Below, piece after piece: positions 16,337-27,387 of a stretch of 44,859 nucleotides of DNA. Below the pieces are notes generated by a model. The model had not been told where the DNA came from, searched no databases, and was given only the letters and a program-made list of their open reading frames with translations. Position 1 is the first letter of the stretch, and each line of letters begins with the position of its first letter. The translations under genes were made by a program, and so were the position numbers. Origin of the DNA: Cytophagales bacterium. GTDB taxonomy: Bacteria > Bacteroidota > Bacteroidia > Cytophagales > Cyclobacteriaceae. The stretch spans positions 1 through 44,859 of the forward strand of contig JAKSDQ010000084.1 in assembly GCA_022360015.1 (NCBI GenBank), written 5' to 3'.

Positions 16337-17257
16337 TTGGATATTCTAACCGCTAAAGGTGTAAGCAAACAGTTTGGAAATCATCAGGCCTTAAACAAAA
16401 TCAATCTAAATATACCGAGAGGTTCTATATTCGGCTTGTTAGGCCCGAATGGGGCCGGGAAAACCACTTTTATCAGGATTGTAAATCAGATCATCTCCAA
16501 CGATGAAGGTGAAATCCATATCAATGGCGAAAGATTAGCCCCCCGGCATATAGGTGCCATAGGTTACTTGCCAGAGGAAAGGGGGCTGTATAAAAAAATG
16601 AAAGTGGGTGAGCAGCTCTTGTACCTTGCACGACTAAAAGGCGTTCCTAAAAGTCAGGCGATAAAAAAAATCAACGATTGGCTCACAAAATTTGACCTCA
16701 GGGCATGGAGAAACAAAAACATCGAGGATCTCTCAAAAGGAATGCAACAAAAAATACAATTTATAGCCACAGTCATCCACAACCCCGGTCTTATCATCCT
16801 CGATGAACCTTTTTCAGGCTTTGACCCTATCAACGCCAACCTCATTAAGGATGAGATTCTAAAAATAAGGGACCAGGGCAGTACCATCATTTTTTCTACC
16901 CACAGAATGGAATCAGTGGAAGAGTTATGTGATCATATAGCACTTATCAACCGGGCAGAGAAAATCCTGGACGGCCCCAAATCACTTATCAAAGATCAAT
17001 TCCGGACCAATACCTTTGAGGTAGAACACAAAGGGGACATCAGCCTGCTAAGCCAACAGGACTACAGCATCAGCAACCACGTCACATTGGAAAATGGCAT
17101 GGAAAAAACATCAGTGCAAATCAAAAATGGAAATTCGCCCAACCAACTGTTGAGCGATCTGATAGCCCTGACGGAGGTACATGGATTTACGGAAAAGGTG
17201 CCAAGCATCAATGATATTTTCATTATGAAAGTTAAGGAAGGAAGCCACCATGAATAA
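16337..17257 (+). CDS. ABC-2 type transporter, ATP-binding protein
   Basis: A 306-residue ATPase subunit, peripheral on the inner membrane. Walker A is GPNGAGKT (36-43), the signature is LSKGMQQ (132-138, with K and M instead of the usual GGQ), Walker B is LIILDEP (152-158) and the H-loop is STHR. The C-terminal ~90 residues form the extra domain seen in DrrA/NatA/YhaQ-type exporters. The permease gene overlaps its end by 8 bases. The start is unusual: the only usable in-frame codon is TTG at 16337, whereas an ATG at 16318 is out of frame by one base and would read straight into this protein if one A of the run at 16332-16336 were absent. So either a TTG start, a true frameshift or a sequencing indel applies. 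Confidence 0.9.
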   Translation: MDILTAKGVSKQFGNHQALNKINLNIPRGSIFGLLGPNGAGKTTFIRIVNQIISNDEGEIHINGERLAPRHIGAIGYLPEERGLYKKMKVGEQLLYLARLKGVPKSQAIKKINDWLTKFDLRAWRNKNIEDLSKGMQQKIQFIATVIHNPGLIILDEPFSGFDPINANLIKDEILKIRDQGSTIIFSTHRMESVEELCDHIALINRAEKILDGPKSLIKDQFRTNTFEVEHKGDISLLSQQDYSISNHVTLENGMEKTSVQIKNGNSPNQLLSDLIALTEVHGFTEKVPSINDIFIMKVKEGSHHE

Positions 17258-18542
17258 AATATTGCTGATTATCAAAAGAGAATACCTCTCAAGGGTCAGA
17301 AAAAGGTCATTTATCATCATGTCTGTTCTCGGCCCCCTGCTTTTTGGCAGCATACTGGTAATTCCGATATGGCTGGCTACCCGCGATAACGAAGAAAAAA
17401 TGGTGGTAGTTAAGGATGACAGTGGCTTTTTCGTTCACAAGTTAAAAGCCAACAATATTGAATTTATCTATACAAACGAAAGCATTGAAAACCTACTGTT
17501 GAGCGACAGTACCATACTTCATATTCCCACGGTTGATATTGATAAAACCGCAGAAATATTTTTATACGGTAAAAACAACCATGGAATTGAATTCGAAAAC
17601 AACATTGAAAACAGCATCGAAAAAGAAATAAGATCGATAAAGCTTTCAAAACTGGGATTAAGCGAAGGCAGGCTTGACAGTTTAAATGTCCACGTTAACC
17701 TCCACACCAGAAACTCCCGGACAGGCGAGGAGGAAGCCGATTCAGGTGTTGCCAGTGTAGTCGGTTACATTGGCGCCTTCGCGATTTATATGTTTATCTT
17801 TATTTATGGCGCTCAGGTAATGAGAGGTGTCGCCGAAGAAAAAACCAACCGGATCGTAGAGGTGATCATTTCTTCGGTAAAACCGTTTCAGTTGATGATG
17901 GGTAAAATATTGGGCATCGCATTGGTAGTGTTGACCCAATTGACTATCTGGGTGGTCTTTACAACCGCTATCTACACCACTATTTCGGCCTATTATGCAG
18001 ATGAAATGAAACTATTAGCCGAAACGCAGCAAGAGCAGTCCCTGATAAATAATCCCGGGGGCACAAAAATCGAGCAAGCAAAGATGCTCAGCCAGATATC
18101 TGATAAAGTCGAAGGGTTTCCGGTACTCAAAACAATTTTTTCATTCATATTTTTCTTTTTAGCGGGCTACCTGATGTACGCTGCTTTATTTGCCATGGTT
18201 GGTTCGGCGGTAGATAGTATGGAAGATTCACAGCAGTTTATGCTTCCTATTACAATTCCGCTGATTGCTTCCATCATAGTACTTAGTGCAGTCCTGCAGG
18301 ACCCCCACGGCTCCCTGGCTTTCTGGATGTCAGTGATTCCGTTGACATCACCTGTGGTTATGATGATGCGGGTGCCATTTGATGTGCCCAACACAGAATT
18401 GTTGTTATCCATGTTTTTTCTGGTAGCAGGCTTTATTTTTACCACCTGGTTCGCTGGAAGAATATACAGAGTCGGTATTTTAATGCATGGATCGAAGGTA
18501 AATTATAAAACCCTTTGGAAATGGTTTTTTATGACTGATTAA
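17250..18542 (+). CDS. ABC-2 type transporter, permease
   Basis: A 430-residue inner-membrane permease of the NatB/YhaP type. One N-terminal membrane segment (residues ~20-42, VLGPLLFGSILVIPIWL) is followed by a large extracytoplasmic domain of ~130 residues, then five further hydrophobic segments between ~170 and ~415 (e.g. GYIGAFAIYMFIFIYGAQV, FSFIFFFLAGYLMYAALFA). The EEKTNRIVEVIISSVKP segment after the second helix is the family hallmark. NatAB relatives export sodium, but others in this family export drugs, peptides or lipids; the substrate is not readable. It overlaps the ATPase gene by 8 bases and is followed after 11 bases by a DUF2905 gene, so all three form one operon. Confidence 0.9.
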   Translation: MNKILLIIKREYLSRVRKRSFIIMSVLGPLLFGSILVIPIWLATRDNEEKMVVVKDDSGFFVHKLKANNIEFIYTNESIENLLLSDSTILHIPTVDIDKTAEIFLYGKNNHGIEFENNIENSIEKEIRSIKLSKLGLSEGRLDSLNVHVNLHTRNSRTGEEEADSGVASVVGYIGAFAIYMFIFIYGAQVMRGVAEEKTNRIVEVIISSVKPFQLMMGKILGIALVVLTQLTIWVVFTTAIYTTISAYYADEMKLLAETQQEQSLINNPGGTKIEQAKMLSQISDKVEGFPVLKTIFSFIFFFLAGYLMYAALFAMVGSAVDSMEDSQQFMLPITIPLIASIIVLSAVLQDPHGSLAFWMSVIPLTSPVVMMMRVPFDVPNTELLLSMFFLVAGFIFTTWFAGRIYRVGILMHGSKVNYKTLWKWFFMTD

Positions 18543-18553
18543 AGAATGACATC

Positions 18554-18778
18554 ATGGAACAAAACATTGGTAAGTATCTGGTAGTTGCCGGCATGGTCAT
18601 CCTGATTACCGGCGTGCTTATTTATTTTTTTCATGATAAAATGCAATGGATAGGAAGATTACCAGGAGATATCAGGGTGGAAAAACCCAATTTTAAGTTC
18701 TACTTTCCAATTACTACCATGATCCTGGCCAGTATAGTGATAAGCCTTTTGTTATGGGTATTCCGAAAGATCTTTTGA
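18554..18778 (+). CDS. DUF2905 small membrane protein
   Basis: A 74-residue protein with two transmembrane helices (residues ~7-26 and ~50-70) joined by a short loop, WIGRLPGDIRVEKPN, which is the conserved signature of DUF2905 (PF11146). No function is established. It follows the ABC permease by 11 bases in the same operon, but the family is widely distributed and usually not tied to transporters, so a direct role in export is not implied. It is complete. The gap of 117 bases to the histidine kinase gene contains no clear terminator. Confidence 0.85.
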   Translation: MEQNIGKYLVVAGMVILITGVLIYFFHDKMQWIGRLPGDIRVEKPNFKFYFPITTMILASIVISLLLWVFRKIF

Positions 18779-18895
18779 CAGCAACTTTAATTTAGACCAC
18801 CCGAAAAAAATTTATTTAGTTAAATTAGCGATCTGAAATCCTTTAAAATTTACTTCAACATACATTTTTAAGGATAATTTGTACCAAATCTTCGT

Positions 18896-20101
18896 ATGGC
18901 ACAGAACGACGGTTTTAACATCTACCAGAATAATTCCAGGATTAAATGGGTGGTGCTGGTGGTGGCTATCGTAATAAGTGCCACTTCCATTTATTATACC
19001 AATCTCCTTGTAGAGGAGTTTAAGCTAAGGGAAGAGAAAATGATTGAGCTTCATGCCAATATTCTGGAGTACACCGCCAATGTATTTGACTACGATGAAA
19101 ATATCACTTTTTATTCGGACATACTTACTTCCAACACCTCCGTGCCACTCATACTGACTGATTCCGTTGACAACATCTTATCGACCCGGAATATCAAAAT
19201 GCGTGACGATATTACCGAAGAAGCCCGGATAAAAATTGAAAAAAAGGAACTGGCCGTTATGAAGGAGGCCTATGAGCCCATCCTGGTTACCGTACGGGAT
19301 CTGGAAAATGACCGGGTTATCAACTATCAATATGTGTATTACCGTAACTCAGACTTACTGTACCAACTAAAATACTATCCCTACATACAGCTTTCCATCA
19401 TATTCATCTTCGGATTAATTGTCTATATGATCTTTAGCTATTCCAAAACAGCGGAACAGAATAGAATCTGGGCCGGGTTGGCCAAAGAAACTGCCCATCA
19501 ACTGGGTACGCCTATATCTTCACTGATGGCATGGGTGGAGTATCTCCGGACGGATGAAAATCAAGCCAGCAAGGAGGTCGCTTTGGAATTGGACAAGGAC
19601 ATCAAGCGACTTGAAATGATTACCTCCAGGTTTTCCAACATAGGTTCGGTACCCGCCCTGCGGGAAGAAAACGTGTATGAAATTGTAAAGAACACGGTGA
19701 ATTATCTGGAGTCCAGGGTTTCCAAAAAAGTTAATTTCAAAATTTCCACAGTCACCGAAGAAACCTACGCTGATTTAAACAAACCTTTGTTTGAATGGGT
19801 AATCGAAAACATTTGCAAAAATGCGGTGGACGCTATGAGTGGTGTGGGTGAAATTACCATCAACATCATAAAAGCCAACGAGGGCAGGGTCATTATCGAT
19901 ATTTCAGATACCGGTAAGGGAATTCCCAAAACAAACCTCAAAAAAATCTTTTCACCCGGATTCTCTACCAAAAAAAGAGGATGGGGTTTGGGGTTGACCC
20001 TGGTTAAACGTATCATAGAAAACTATCACAAGGGGCAGATTTTTGTAAAATCTTCTGAACAGGATGCCGGAACGACATTCCGGATTATTCTGAAAACATA
20101 A
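18896..20101 (+). CDS. Membrane-bound sensor histidine kinase (orphan)
   Basis: A 401-residue two-component sensor. Membrane helices at ~17-36 and ~163-182 bracket an extracytoplasmic sensor of ~125 residues with no recognised fold. The phosphoacceptor H201 lies in AKETAHQLGTPISSLMAW, a variant H-box typical of Bacteroidota (LAKETAHQLGTP). The ATPase part has the N box (VIENICKNAVDAM), G1 DTGKGIP, F box FSPGFSTK and G2 GWGLGLTLVKRI, all intact, so it should be an active kinase. No response regulator gene is adjacent. The nearest is the OmpR-type regulator at 34030, fifteen kilobases away; a link would be guesswork. No HAMP domain is visible. Confidence 0.92.
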   Translation: MAQNDGFNIYQNNSRIKWVVLVVAIVISATSIYYTNLLVEEFKLREEKMIELHANILEYTANVFDYDENITFYSDILTSNTSVPLILTDSVDNILSTRNIKMRDDITEEARIKIEKKELAVMKEAYEPILVTVRDLENDRVINYQYVYYRNSDLLYQLKYYPYIQLSIIFIFGLIVYMIFSYSKTAEQNRIWAGLAKETAHQLGTPISSLMAWVEYLRTDENQASKEVALELDKDIKRLEMITSRFSNIGSVPALREENVYEIVKNTVNYLESRVSKKVNFKISTVTEETYADLNKPLFEWVIENICKNAVDAMSGVGEITINIIKANEGRVIIDISDTGKGIPKTNLKKIFSPGFSTKKRGWGLGLTLVKRIIENYHKGQIFVKSSEQDAGTTFRIILKT

Positions 20102-20137
20102 TACTGTATTTGAGGCTAAAATTCCCTTCCTATTAAC

Positions 20138-20168
20138 TTTGCTTTCAATGATTAATCGTTTAGCTTTG
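20138..20168 (+). promoter_or_regulatory. promoter of atpDC
   Basis: TTTG (20138-20141), 19 bases, TAGCTTTG (20161-20168): the cleanest match to the full Bacteroidota promoter (-33 TTTG, -7 TAnnTTTG) on the plus strand of this window. The atpD ATG is 49 bases downstream. Confidence 0.7.
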
Positions 20169-20214
20169 CACTCTGAAAATTTAACATGCAAAATCCATTT
20201 TTAAGATTTAATAA

Positions 20215-21720
<1,506 letters not shown>

Positions 21721-21762
21721 GCTGCTTCGTTTTTCAATAACGGATCCAATAATTTAACTGGT

Positions 21763-22008
21763 ATGCATTTAGAAATTATCACCCCCGACAAAAAGGTTTT
21801 TGAAGGAGAGGTAGAATCCGCAACATTTCCAGGTACCGATGGCTCGTTTCAGGTATTGAAAGACCACGCTCCCCTGATCAGTTCCCTTAGTAAAGGTGAT
21901 TTGGTTTATAAGGATAGTGAAGGTACACACAGTCTCGTAGTGGATGGCGGCGTAGTGGAAGTGCTCAATAATAACGTTATCGTTCTGGCCGAGTCTATAT
22001 TGAACTAA
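21763..22008 (+). CDS. atpC: ATP synthase F1 subunit epsilon
   Basis: An 81-residue epsilon subunit comprising only the N-terminal beta-sandwich domain (MHLEIITPDKKVFEGEV, TFPGTDGSFQVLKDHAPLISSL). The C-terminal two-helix inhibitory arm found in ~135-residue epsilons is absent, which is common in Bacteroidota and suggests that ATP hydrolysis is not restrained by an epsilon latch. It is 42 bases after atpD in the same operon. A dispersed palindromic repeat lies 60-130 bases downstream, which may serve as the transcript end; there is no classic hairpin with a T-run. Confidence 0.95.
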   Translation: MHLEIITPDKKVFEGEVESATFPGTDGSFQVLKDHAPLISSLSKGDLVYKDSEGTHSLVVDGGVVEVLNNNVIVLAESILN

Positions 22009-22070
22009 TCCGCGGTTTTACACAAAAATGGGGCAGACATCCATTTTTACACAATATTTTCAACAAATTT

Positions 22071-22143
22071 CTTAGTGCCTATTTGTGTCTTAGTGTATCC
22101 GTGGTGAAAAAAAGGGAACCACAAAGGCACCAAGACACAAAGG
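22071..22143. repeat. dispersed palindromic repeat, degenerate copy
   Basis: The right arm ACCACAAAGGCACCAAGACACAAAGG (22118-22143, split here for length) pairs with the left arm ending TTTGTGTCTTAGTGTATCCGTGGT (to 22105); 19 of 25 aligned positions are complementary, with a 12-base loop. The same sequence, in a better preserved form, occurs at 44786-44859. It lies between atpC and the convergent DUF6787 gene. Confidence 0.8.
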
Positions 22144-22267
22144 TTTTGGGTGGTGAAATGAAAATACCGGTGTACTTACTATCAAGTGGTGGTCTCGCTC
22201 ACTTAAGGTCCTTCGACCCTAGCAATTAAGGCCTGCGTTCATCTGGTTATAAGAAGGTTTGTTAAAG

Positions 22268-22597
22268 CTACTGAGACTTTTTCCTTCCATTAAAGAGCTG
22301 ACCGATCCTGTTAAAAAATCTTTTCTCAAAAGCCCAGAAAAATTTAAACTGCCCAAAAACAAATGCATAAACAAGCAAAACCACCTGGTATAGCGGTAAT
22401 ATCAAAAGGTAATATAAAAAACTGTACAAAACCGAATCTTTAGCCTCCTCCCCTACAAGCCCAAGTATTGGTCTTTTCAAAAACAGCACGGTAAAACCTG
22501 TGCAGGCAAATACCAGTAAAACAACCAGTACCTGAAACAAGCTATCCAGTTCCCACCGTTCTTTTAGTCTTTCAAAAAAATTATTTTGCTGCGCCAT
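22268..22597 (-). CDS. DUF6787-like membrane protein
   Basis: A 109-residue protein with two strongly hydrophobic segments (residues ~22-43 and ~58-85). It resembles the Bacteroidota family DUF6787, with its features ERWELDSLFQVLVVLLVFA near the start and the terminal GQFKFFWAFEKRFFNRI motif. Members are sometimes labelled prolipoprotein diacylglyceryl transferase in databases because they often neighbour that gene, but this protein is much too short to be an Lgt enzyme. The function is unknown. Its ATG follows directly on a TAA stop at 22598-22600 of a possible short reading frame upstream. Confidence 0.65.
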   Translation of the reverse strand: MAQQNNFFERLKERWELDSLFQVLVVLLVFACTGFTVLFLKRPILGLVGEEAKDSVLYSFLYYLLILPLYQVVLLVYAFVFGQFKFFWAFEKRFFNRIGQLFNGRKKSQ

Positions 22598-22792
22598 TTA
22601 GCTTAAATTCTTAACACCTGGATTTGGCTTTTGGAAATCAGTCAGGACAACGCTAAAAAGTTCATCAAAATCACTTTCCATCCTTGCCTTAACTCATACT
22701 TTCCCATCAGTTAATTCCACCGGACAAGGTATAACATCATAATAATCTATGAGTTTCCAAGCTATAACCAAGTCATGTAAAAGTAAGCCGGA
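22598..22792 (-). pseudogene. possible decayed reading frame between rluA-type gene and DUF6787 gene
   Basis: On the minus strand, in the same frame as the pseudouridine synthase, codons after its stop read like protein (LIDYYDVIPCPVELTDGKV), are broken by one TGA and continue (ARMESDFDELFSVVLTDFQ) to a TAA directly before the next ATG. The second part has an ATG at 22681 and alone would be 27 residues. I do not recognise it. It could be the remains of a small gene or chance in a 195-base gap. Confidence 0.2.
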
Positions 22793-23488
22793 TTATTGAA
22801 AATCTCTAAACAATTTCCACATTTCGCTATTTCCGGGACGCACAGTCACATTCATCACTTCCTTCCTGACAGGGTGCAAAAAACTTAGTGCCTTTGCGTG
22901 TAACTGAATGTTTCCATCCCTGTTAGCACTTGGAAAACCATATTTCACATCACCGACTATAGGACAACCTATTGCAGCCAACTGGGCCCTGATCTGATGT
23001 GGACGGCCTGTCAACGGCTTAACTTCCAGTAGGTAGTAATCCCCTATTCTGCCTAGCAAGCAGTATTTTAAAGTAGCTTTTTTTGCCCCCTTTTTATCAC
23101 TTTTATGAATTCTGACCAAATTCTTGCGATGATCTTTAAACAGCCAGTGTGTCAAAGTTAATGCCTCTTCAGGCGGCCTGTTTTTAACCATGGCCCAATA
23201 GGTCTTGGATACCTCTCTTTGCTGAAATAACCTGGTCATTCTTTCCAGGGCCTTGGAGGTTTTTGCCAACACGATCAACCCGCTAACCGGCCGGTCAATT
23301 CTATGTACCAATCCCAAAAATATATTACCGGTTTTTTTGTAAGTATCCCTTAAGTACCGCTTATACAGATCGACGACCGAAAAATCCCCGGTGTTATCTC
23401 CCTGAACCAATACCCCTGCAGGCTTGTCAATGATCAGCAGGTGGTTATCTTCGTAAATGATCTGGTAATTTAACTTCAAAACTGACAC
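22793..23488 (-). CDS. RluA-family RNA pseudouridine synthase
   Basis: A 231-residue enzyme that isomerises specific uridines in RNA to pseudouridine. The catalytic aspartate D65 lies in GLVHRIDRPVSGLIVLAKT (59-77), the RluA family motif, followed by the LTGRPHQIRAQLAAIGCPIVGD motif (near 180-200). There is no N-terminal S4 domain. The short single-domain form resembles TruC/RluA-like proteins whose target (rRNA or tRNA) cannot be told from the sequence alone. It lies 24 bases after prfC on the same strand, so the two are probably co-transcribed, linking rRNA or tRNA modification with translation termination. Confidence 0.92.
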   Translation of the reverse strand: MSVLKLNYQIIYEDNHLLIIDKPAGVLVQGDNTGDFSVVDLYKRYLRDTYKKTGNIFLGLVHRIDRPVSGLIVLAKTSKALERMTRLFQQREVSKTYWAMVKNRPPEEALTLTHWLFKDHRKNLVRIHKSDKKGAKKATLKYCLLGRIGDYYLLEVKPLTGRPHQIRAQLAAIGCPIVGDVKYGFPSANRDGNIQLHAKALSFLHPVRKEVMNVTVRPGNSEMWKLFRDFQ

Positions 23489-23512
23489 AAATGTTGTTGG
23501 TAAAGCATCCGG

Positions 23513-25105
23513 TTAATATTCCGATGTAAAGTGGAAATCTATTTCGGGAAAATTTTCCTGAACCATCTGGAGCCAGGCTTTCGACTCTGCCATAAATACA
23601 ATTTTTCCATCTTTGTCACGGGCAATATGCCTGTGCTTTGATTTTATAAATTCGCTTAAAGCTTTTTTGTTGTCACTGCCGACCCAGCAGGCCTTGTACA
23701 AATTGATAGGCACAAACCTGCATGTGGCACCATATTCATGTTTCAACCGGTGCTGAATTACTTCAAATTGCAGGGCACCAACCGTTCCTACGACTTTCCT
23801 ACTGCCCATTTCATAGCTGAATATCTGGGCTACTCCCTCCTCCATTAACTGATCCAGCCCTTTGTTTAATTGTTTTGCCTTCAAAGCATCCTGGTTAATT
23901 ACTTCCTTGAAAATCTCCGGAGAAAAGCTGGGAATGCCTTTATAATTGGCAATCTCCCCTTCCGTGAGAGCGTCACCAATTTTCAGGTTTCCGGTATCAT
24001 ATATCCCGACGATGTCCCCTGGCCAGGCTTCGTCAATGGTTTCCCGGTCTTGGGCCAGAAAGGCCGTGGCATTTGAAAACCGGAAATTCTTTTCCAGCCG
24101 GACATGGTGGTAATTCTTGCCCCTTTCGAATTTGCCGGAACAAACACGGATAAATGCAATACGGTTCCTGTGCCTGGGATCCATATTGGCATGAATCTTA
24201 AAGACAAAACCGGAAAACTTGTTTTCGTCCGGTTCAATGACCCGCTCTTCGGTTTCCCTTGACTTAGGAGGAGGAGCTATATTTACGAAGGTGTCCAGCA
24301 ATTCTTTCACACCAAAATTGTTAACAGCACTGCCAAAAAATACCGGGGCCACAAGGCCCGATAGATACGCATCGACTTTAAACTCAGGGTATACACCTTC
24401 TATCAGCTCAATATCTTCACGGAGCCCGGCGGCGTTGAGATCGCCTATCTTTTTTTCCAGTATCTGATCAGTAATATCGCTAATGGCTATACCTGTTTCC
24501 CCGAGCTTTTGTTTGCTGGGTTCAAAAAGGTAAAGGCTTTTATTATATAAGTTGTATACACCATGAAAGCTTTTTCCCATACCAATAGGCCAGCTCAGCG
24601 GTCTGATCCTGATGGATAGTTTCGACTCGATTTCGTCCAGTAACTCATAAGGGTCCCTGCCCTCCCTATCAAGCTTGTTGATAAAACAAATTACCGGTGT
24701 ATTTCGCATACGGCAGACTTCCATCAGCTTTTCTGTCTGCCTTTCAACCCCTTTGACACAGTCGATTACCATAATAACACTGTCTACAGCGGTCAGGGTA
24801 CGGTAGGTATCTTCCGCAAAATCCTGGTGCCCGGGGGTGTCGAGAATATTTATTTTTTTACCATTATAATTGAAGGCCATCACCGAGGTGGCCACTGAGA
24901 TTCCCCGTTGCTTCTCGATTTCCATCCAATCCGAACGGGCATGATCCTTTATTTTACTGGATTTAACAGCACCTGCCGATTGAATGGCCCCTCCAAAAAG
25001 GAGTAATTTCTCCGTAAGCGTGGTTTTCCCGGCATCAGGGTGGCTGATAATTCCAAATGTTCTTCTTTTTTCTATCTCTTTTGCTAATTCCATGTTTTCT
25101 GTCAC
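23513..25105 (-). CDS. prfC: Peptide chain release factor 3
   Basis: A 530-residue translational GTPase that recycles RF1/RF2 from the ribosome after termination. The G domain shows G1 HPDAGKTT (22-29), the switch I region around [11 protein letters not shown]3 DTPGHQDF and G4 NKLDRE, followed by the RF3-specific C-terminal domains, with [37 protein letters not shown] divided across the family motifs near residues 417-454. The full length equals that of the family. Its promoter is predicted at 25167-25198, and it is transcribed away from dnaK. The pseudouridine synthase gene follows in the same direction. Confidence 0.97.
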   Translation of the reverse strand: MTENMELAKEIEKRRTFGIISHPDAGKTTLTEKLLLFGGAIQSAGAVKSSKIKDHARSDWMEIEKQRGISVATSVMAFNYNGKKINILDTPGHQDFAEDTYRTLTAVDSVIMVIDCVKGVERQTEKLMEVCRMRNTPVICFINKLDREGRDPYELLDEIESKLSIRIRPLSWPIGMGKSFHGVYNLYNKSLYLFEPSKQKLGETGIAISDITDQILEKKIGDLNAAGLREDIELIEGVYPEFKVDAYLSGLVAPVFFGSAVNNFGVKELLDTFVNIAPPPKSRETEERVIEPDENKFSGFVFKIHANMDPRHRNRIAFIRVCSGKFERGKNYHHVRLEKNFRFSNATAFLAQDRETIDEAWPGDIVGIYDTGNLKIGDALTEGEIANYKGIPSFSPEIFKEVINQDALKAKQLNKGLDQLMEEGVAQIFSYEMGSRKVVGTVGALQFEVIQHRLKHEYGATCRFVPINLYKACWVGSDNKKALSEFIKSKHRHIARDKDGKIVFMAESKAWLQMVQENFPEIDFHFTSEY

Positions 25106-25166
25106 CTGCCTGATGAACCAAACCGGAAATCCTGTTTTTCCGTGGTTTCTGATCTTTTGACGGCTG

Positions 25167-25198
25167 CAAAAATAGGGATAATTACGTCAATACTGCAA
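25167..25198 (-). promoter_or_regulatory. promoter of prfC
   Basis: On the minus strand: TTG (25198-25196), 21 bases, TATTTTTG (25174-25167). It predicts a 5' leader of about 55 bases before the prfC ATG at 25105. Confidence 0.5.
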
Positions 25199-25372
25199 TA
25201 ATTCCGCAAGGTTACCTATTATATTGTGTCTTAATACACCGTTTGATGGGTTAATCACTTGTAAATTCTGCCAATCTGTCACATATATCAGCAAGAAAGC
25301 GTCTTGGTACAAACATTGATGAATGGTTTGAAAGTAGAACAGATTATTATAACCAAAGAATAATTATATCAA

Positions 25373-27304
25373 ATGGGAAAAATTATAGGAATAGACTTAG
25401 GAACTACAAACTCTTGCGTGGCTGTAATGGAGGGTAATGAGCCGGTGGTTATTCCCAATAGTGAGGGAAGGAGAACGACACCATCGATTGTAGCCTTTTT
25501 GGACAATGGTAAGGGGGAAAGAAAAGTAGGTGATCCGGCCAAAAGACAGGCTATTACCAATCCTAAAAATACCATCATGTCTGTCAAAAGATTTATGGGT
25601 AAAAAATATTCGGATGTAGATGCGGAAAGAAAACACGTCTCTTACGACCTGGAAAAAGGTAATAACGACACGGTAAGGATTAAAATCGGGGACAGGCAAT
25701 ATACTCCTCAGGAGATTTCTGCCATGATTTTGCAAAAAATGAAATCAACGGGTGAAGATTATCTCGGTACTACGATCTCAGAGGCGGTAGTCACCGTACC
25801 TGCCTATTTCAACGATGCCGAAAGACAGGCTACCAAGGAGGCTGGTCAAATTGCCGGGCTGGATGTAAAAAGAATAATCAATGAGCCTACTGCCGCTGCC
25901 CTGGCCTATGGACTCGACAAGAAAAATAAGGATATGAAAATTGCGGTGTATGACTTGGGAGGTGGTACATTCGACATTTCTATTCTGGAGCTTGGCGACG
26001 GGGTATTTGAGGTAAAATCAACCAACGGCGACGTTCACCTGGGTGGTGACGATTTTGACATGGTCATCATCGACTGGCTCGCTGAAGAGTTTAAAAAAGA
26101 TGAAGGGATCGATTTAAGAAAAGATGCGATGGCGCTGCAACGATTAAAGGAAGCAGCGGAAAAAGCCAAAATAGAATTATCAAGCTCCACCAGCACCGAA
26201 ATCAACCTCCCGTATATTATGCCAGTCGACGGTATTCCAAAACACCTTGTAAGATCGCTCAGCAGGGCCAAATTTGAGCAATTGGCAGATGATTTGATAA
26301 AAAGAAGCCTGGAGCCCTGTAAAAAAGCGATCAGTGACGCAGGCATGAGTACTTCGGAAATTGATGAGGTAATATTAGTAGGTGGGTCTACCAGGATTCC
26401 GCGAATTCAGGAAGAAGTAGAGAAGTTTTTTGGTAAGAAGCCTTCAAAAGGCGTAAATCCCGACGAAGTGGTTGCCATTGGTGCTGCTATCCAGGGCGGG
26501 GTGTTGACCGGGGAAGTAAAAGATGTTTTATTACTGGATGTGACCCCGCTATCTTTGGGTATTGAAACCATGGGCGGCGTGTTCACCAAATTGATTGAGG
26601 CCAACACTACCATTCCTTCGAAAAAATCAGAAGTATTTTCAACAGCGGCAGACAATCAGCCGACCGTTGAAATTCATGTGTTGCAAGGTGAACGATCAAT
26701 GGCCAAGGACAACAGGACTATCGGAAAATTTCATTTGGGGGATATTCCTCCCGCGCCAAGAGGTGTGCCGCAGATCGAAGTAACTTTCGACATCGACGCT
26801 AACGGTATTTTAAACGTTTCTGCCAAAGACAAAGGCACCGGAAAGGAACAAAAGATTACCATAGAAGCATCTTCAGGTTTAACAGAAGACGAAATCGAAA
26901 GGATGAAAAAAGAGGCCGAGGCCAATGCGGAGGCAGATAAGAATGAAAAAGAGAAAATCGATAAAATCAATGCGGCTGACTCGCTGATATTCCAGACTGA
27001 GAAACAGTTGAAGGAATATGGCGACAAATTATCGGATGGCAACAAGACTGCCATTAATGAGGCCCTTGATAAGCTGAAAGCGGCACATGAGTCAAAAGAT
27101 ATCGCCGCCATCGATGCTGCCATGGAAGCACTCAATAAATCCTGGGAAGGAGCAGCACAGGAAATGTATGCAGCTACACAGGGCGCCGGAGCCCCTGGTG
27201 GTGACTCGCAACCAGGACCGGACAGTGCGGAAGGAAGCGCTTCTTCTTCTGAAGATGGTGATGTTTCTGATGTTGAATTTGAAGAAGTTGACGATAAAAA
27301 ATAA
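25373..27304 (+). CDS. dnaK: Chaperone DnaK (Hsp70)
   Basis: A full-length (643 residues) Hsp70. The nucleotide-binding domain begins [13 protein letters not shown], with [13 protein letters not shown], the phosphate-binding [11 protein letters not shown], and [11 protein letters not shown]; the hydrophobic linker is [14 protein letters not shown]; then come the substrate-binding domain and the helical lid. The tail is low-complexity and ends in the acidic EEVDDKK, as in many bacterial DnaK proteins. It acts with GrpE and DnaJ, encoded ten kilobases upstream. No CIRCE operator or TAnnTTTG box was found in the 267 bases before it. A strong terminator follows at 27328-27357, then two TerB-like genes. 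Confidence 0.98.
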   Translation: MGKIIGIDLGTTNSCVAVMEGNEPVVIPNSEGRRTTPSIVAFLDNGKGERKVGDPAKRQAITNPKNTIMSVKRFMGKKYSDVDAERKHVSYDLEKGNNDTVRIKIGDRQYTPQEISAMILQKMKSTGEDYLGTTISEAVVTVPAYFNDAERQATKEAGQIAGLDVKRIINEPTAAALAYGLDKKNKDMKIAVYDLGGGTFDISILELGDGVFEVKSTNGDVHLGGDDFDMVIIDWLAEEFKKDEGIDLRKDAMALQRLKEAAEKAKIELSSSTSTEINLPYIMPVDGIPKHLVRSLSRAKFEQLADDLIKRSLEPCKKAISDAGMSTSEIDEVILVGGSTRIPRIQEEVEKFFGKKPSKGVNPDEVVAIGAAIQGGVLTGEVKDVLLLDVTPLSLGIETMGGVFTKLIEANTTIPSKKSEVFSTAADNQPTVEIHVLQGERSMAKDNRTIGKFHLGDIPPAPRGVPQIEVTFDIDANGILNVSAKDKGTGKEQKITIEASSGLTEDEIERMKKEAEANAEADKNEKEKIDKINAADSLIFQTEKQLKEYGDKLSDGNKTAINEALDKLKAAHESKDIAAIDAAMEALNKSWEGAAQEMYAATQGAGAPGGDSQPGPDSAEGSASSSEDGDVSDVEFEEVDDKK

Positions 27305-27327
27305 TACTTTGATTTAGACTTATTTCA

Positions 27328-27357
27328 AACCCGGTTGCGCGCAACCGGGTTTTTTTA
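27328..27357 (+). terminator. rho-independent terminator of dnaK
   Basis: AACCCGGTTGCG (27328-27339) and its perfect complement CGCAACCGGGTT (27340-27351) form a 12-base palindrome whose centre would open as a small loop, followed by TTTTTT. It lies 23 bases after the dnaK stop codon: the clearest intrinsic terminator in the window. Confidence 0.9.
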
Positions 27358-27387
27358 TTCCCCTGTCAGCCAGATAACTGTCCCTTT

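Noticed and set aside
22268-22597. Prolipoprotein diacylglyceryl transferase label for the DUF6787-like protein
   Set aside because: At 109 residues with two hydrophobic segments it is far too short and lacks the Lgt signature; the label is probably a database artefact.
25106-25372. CIRCE-type heat-shock operator before dnaK
   Set aside because: No TTAGCACTC-N9-GAGTGCTAA-like inverted repeat is present in this gap or before grpE.
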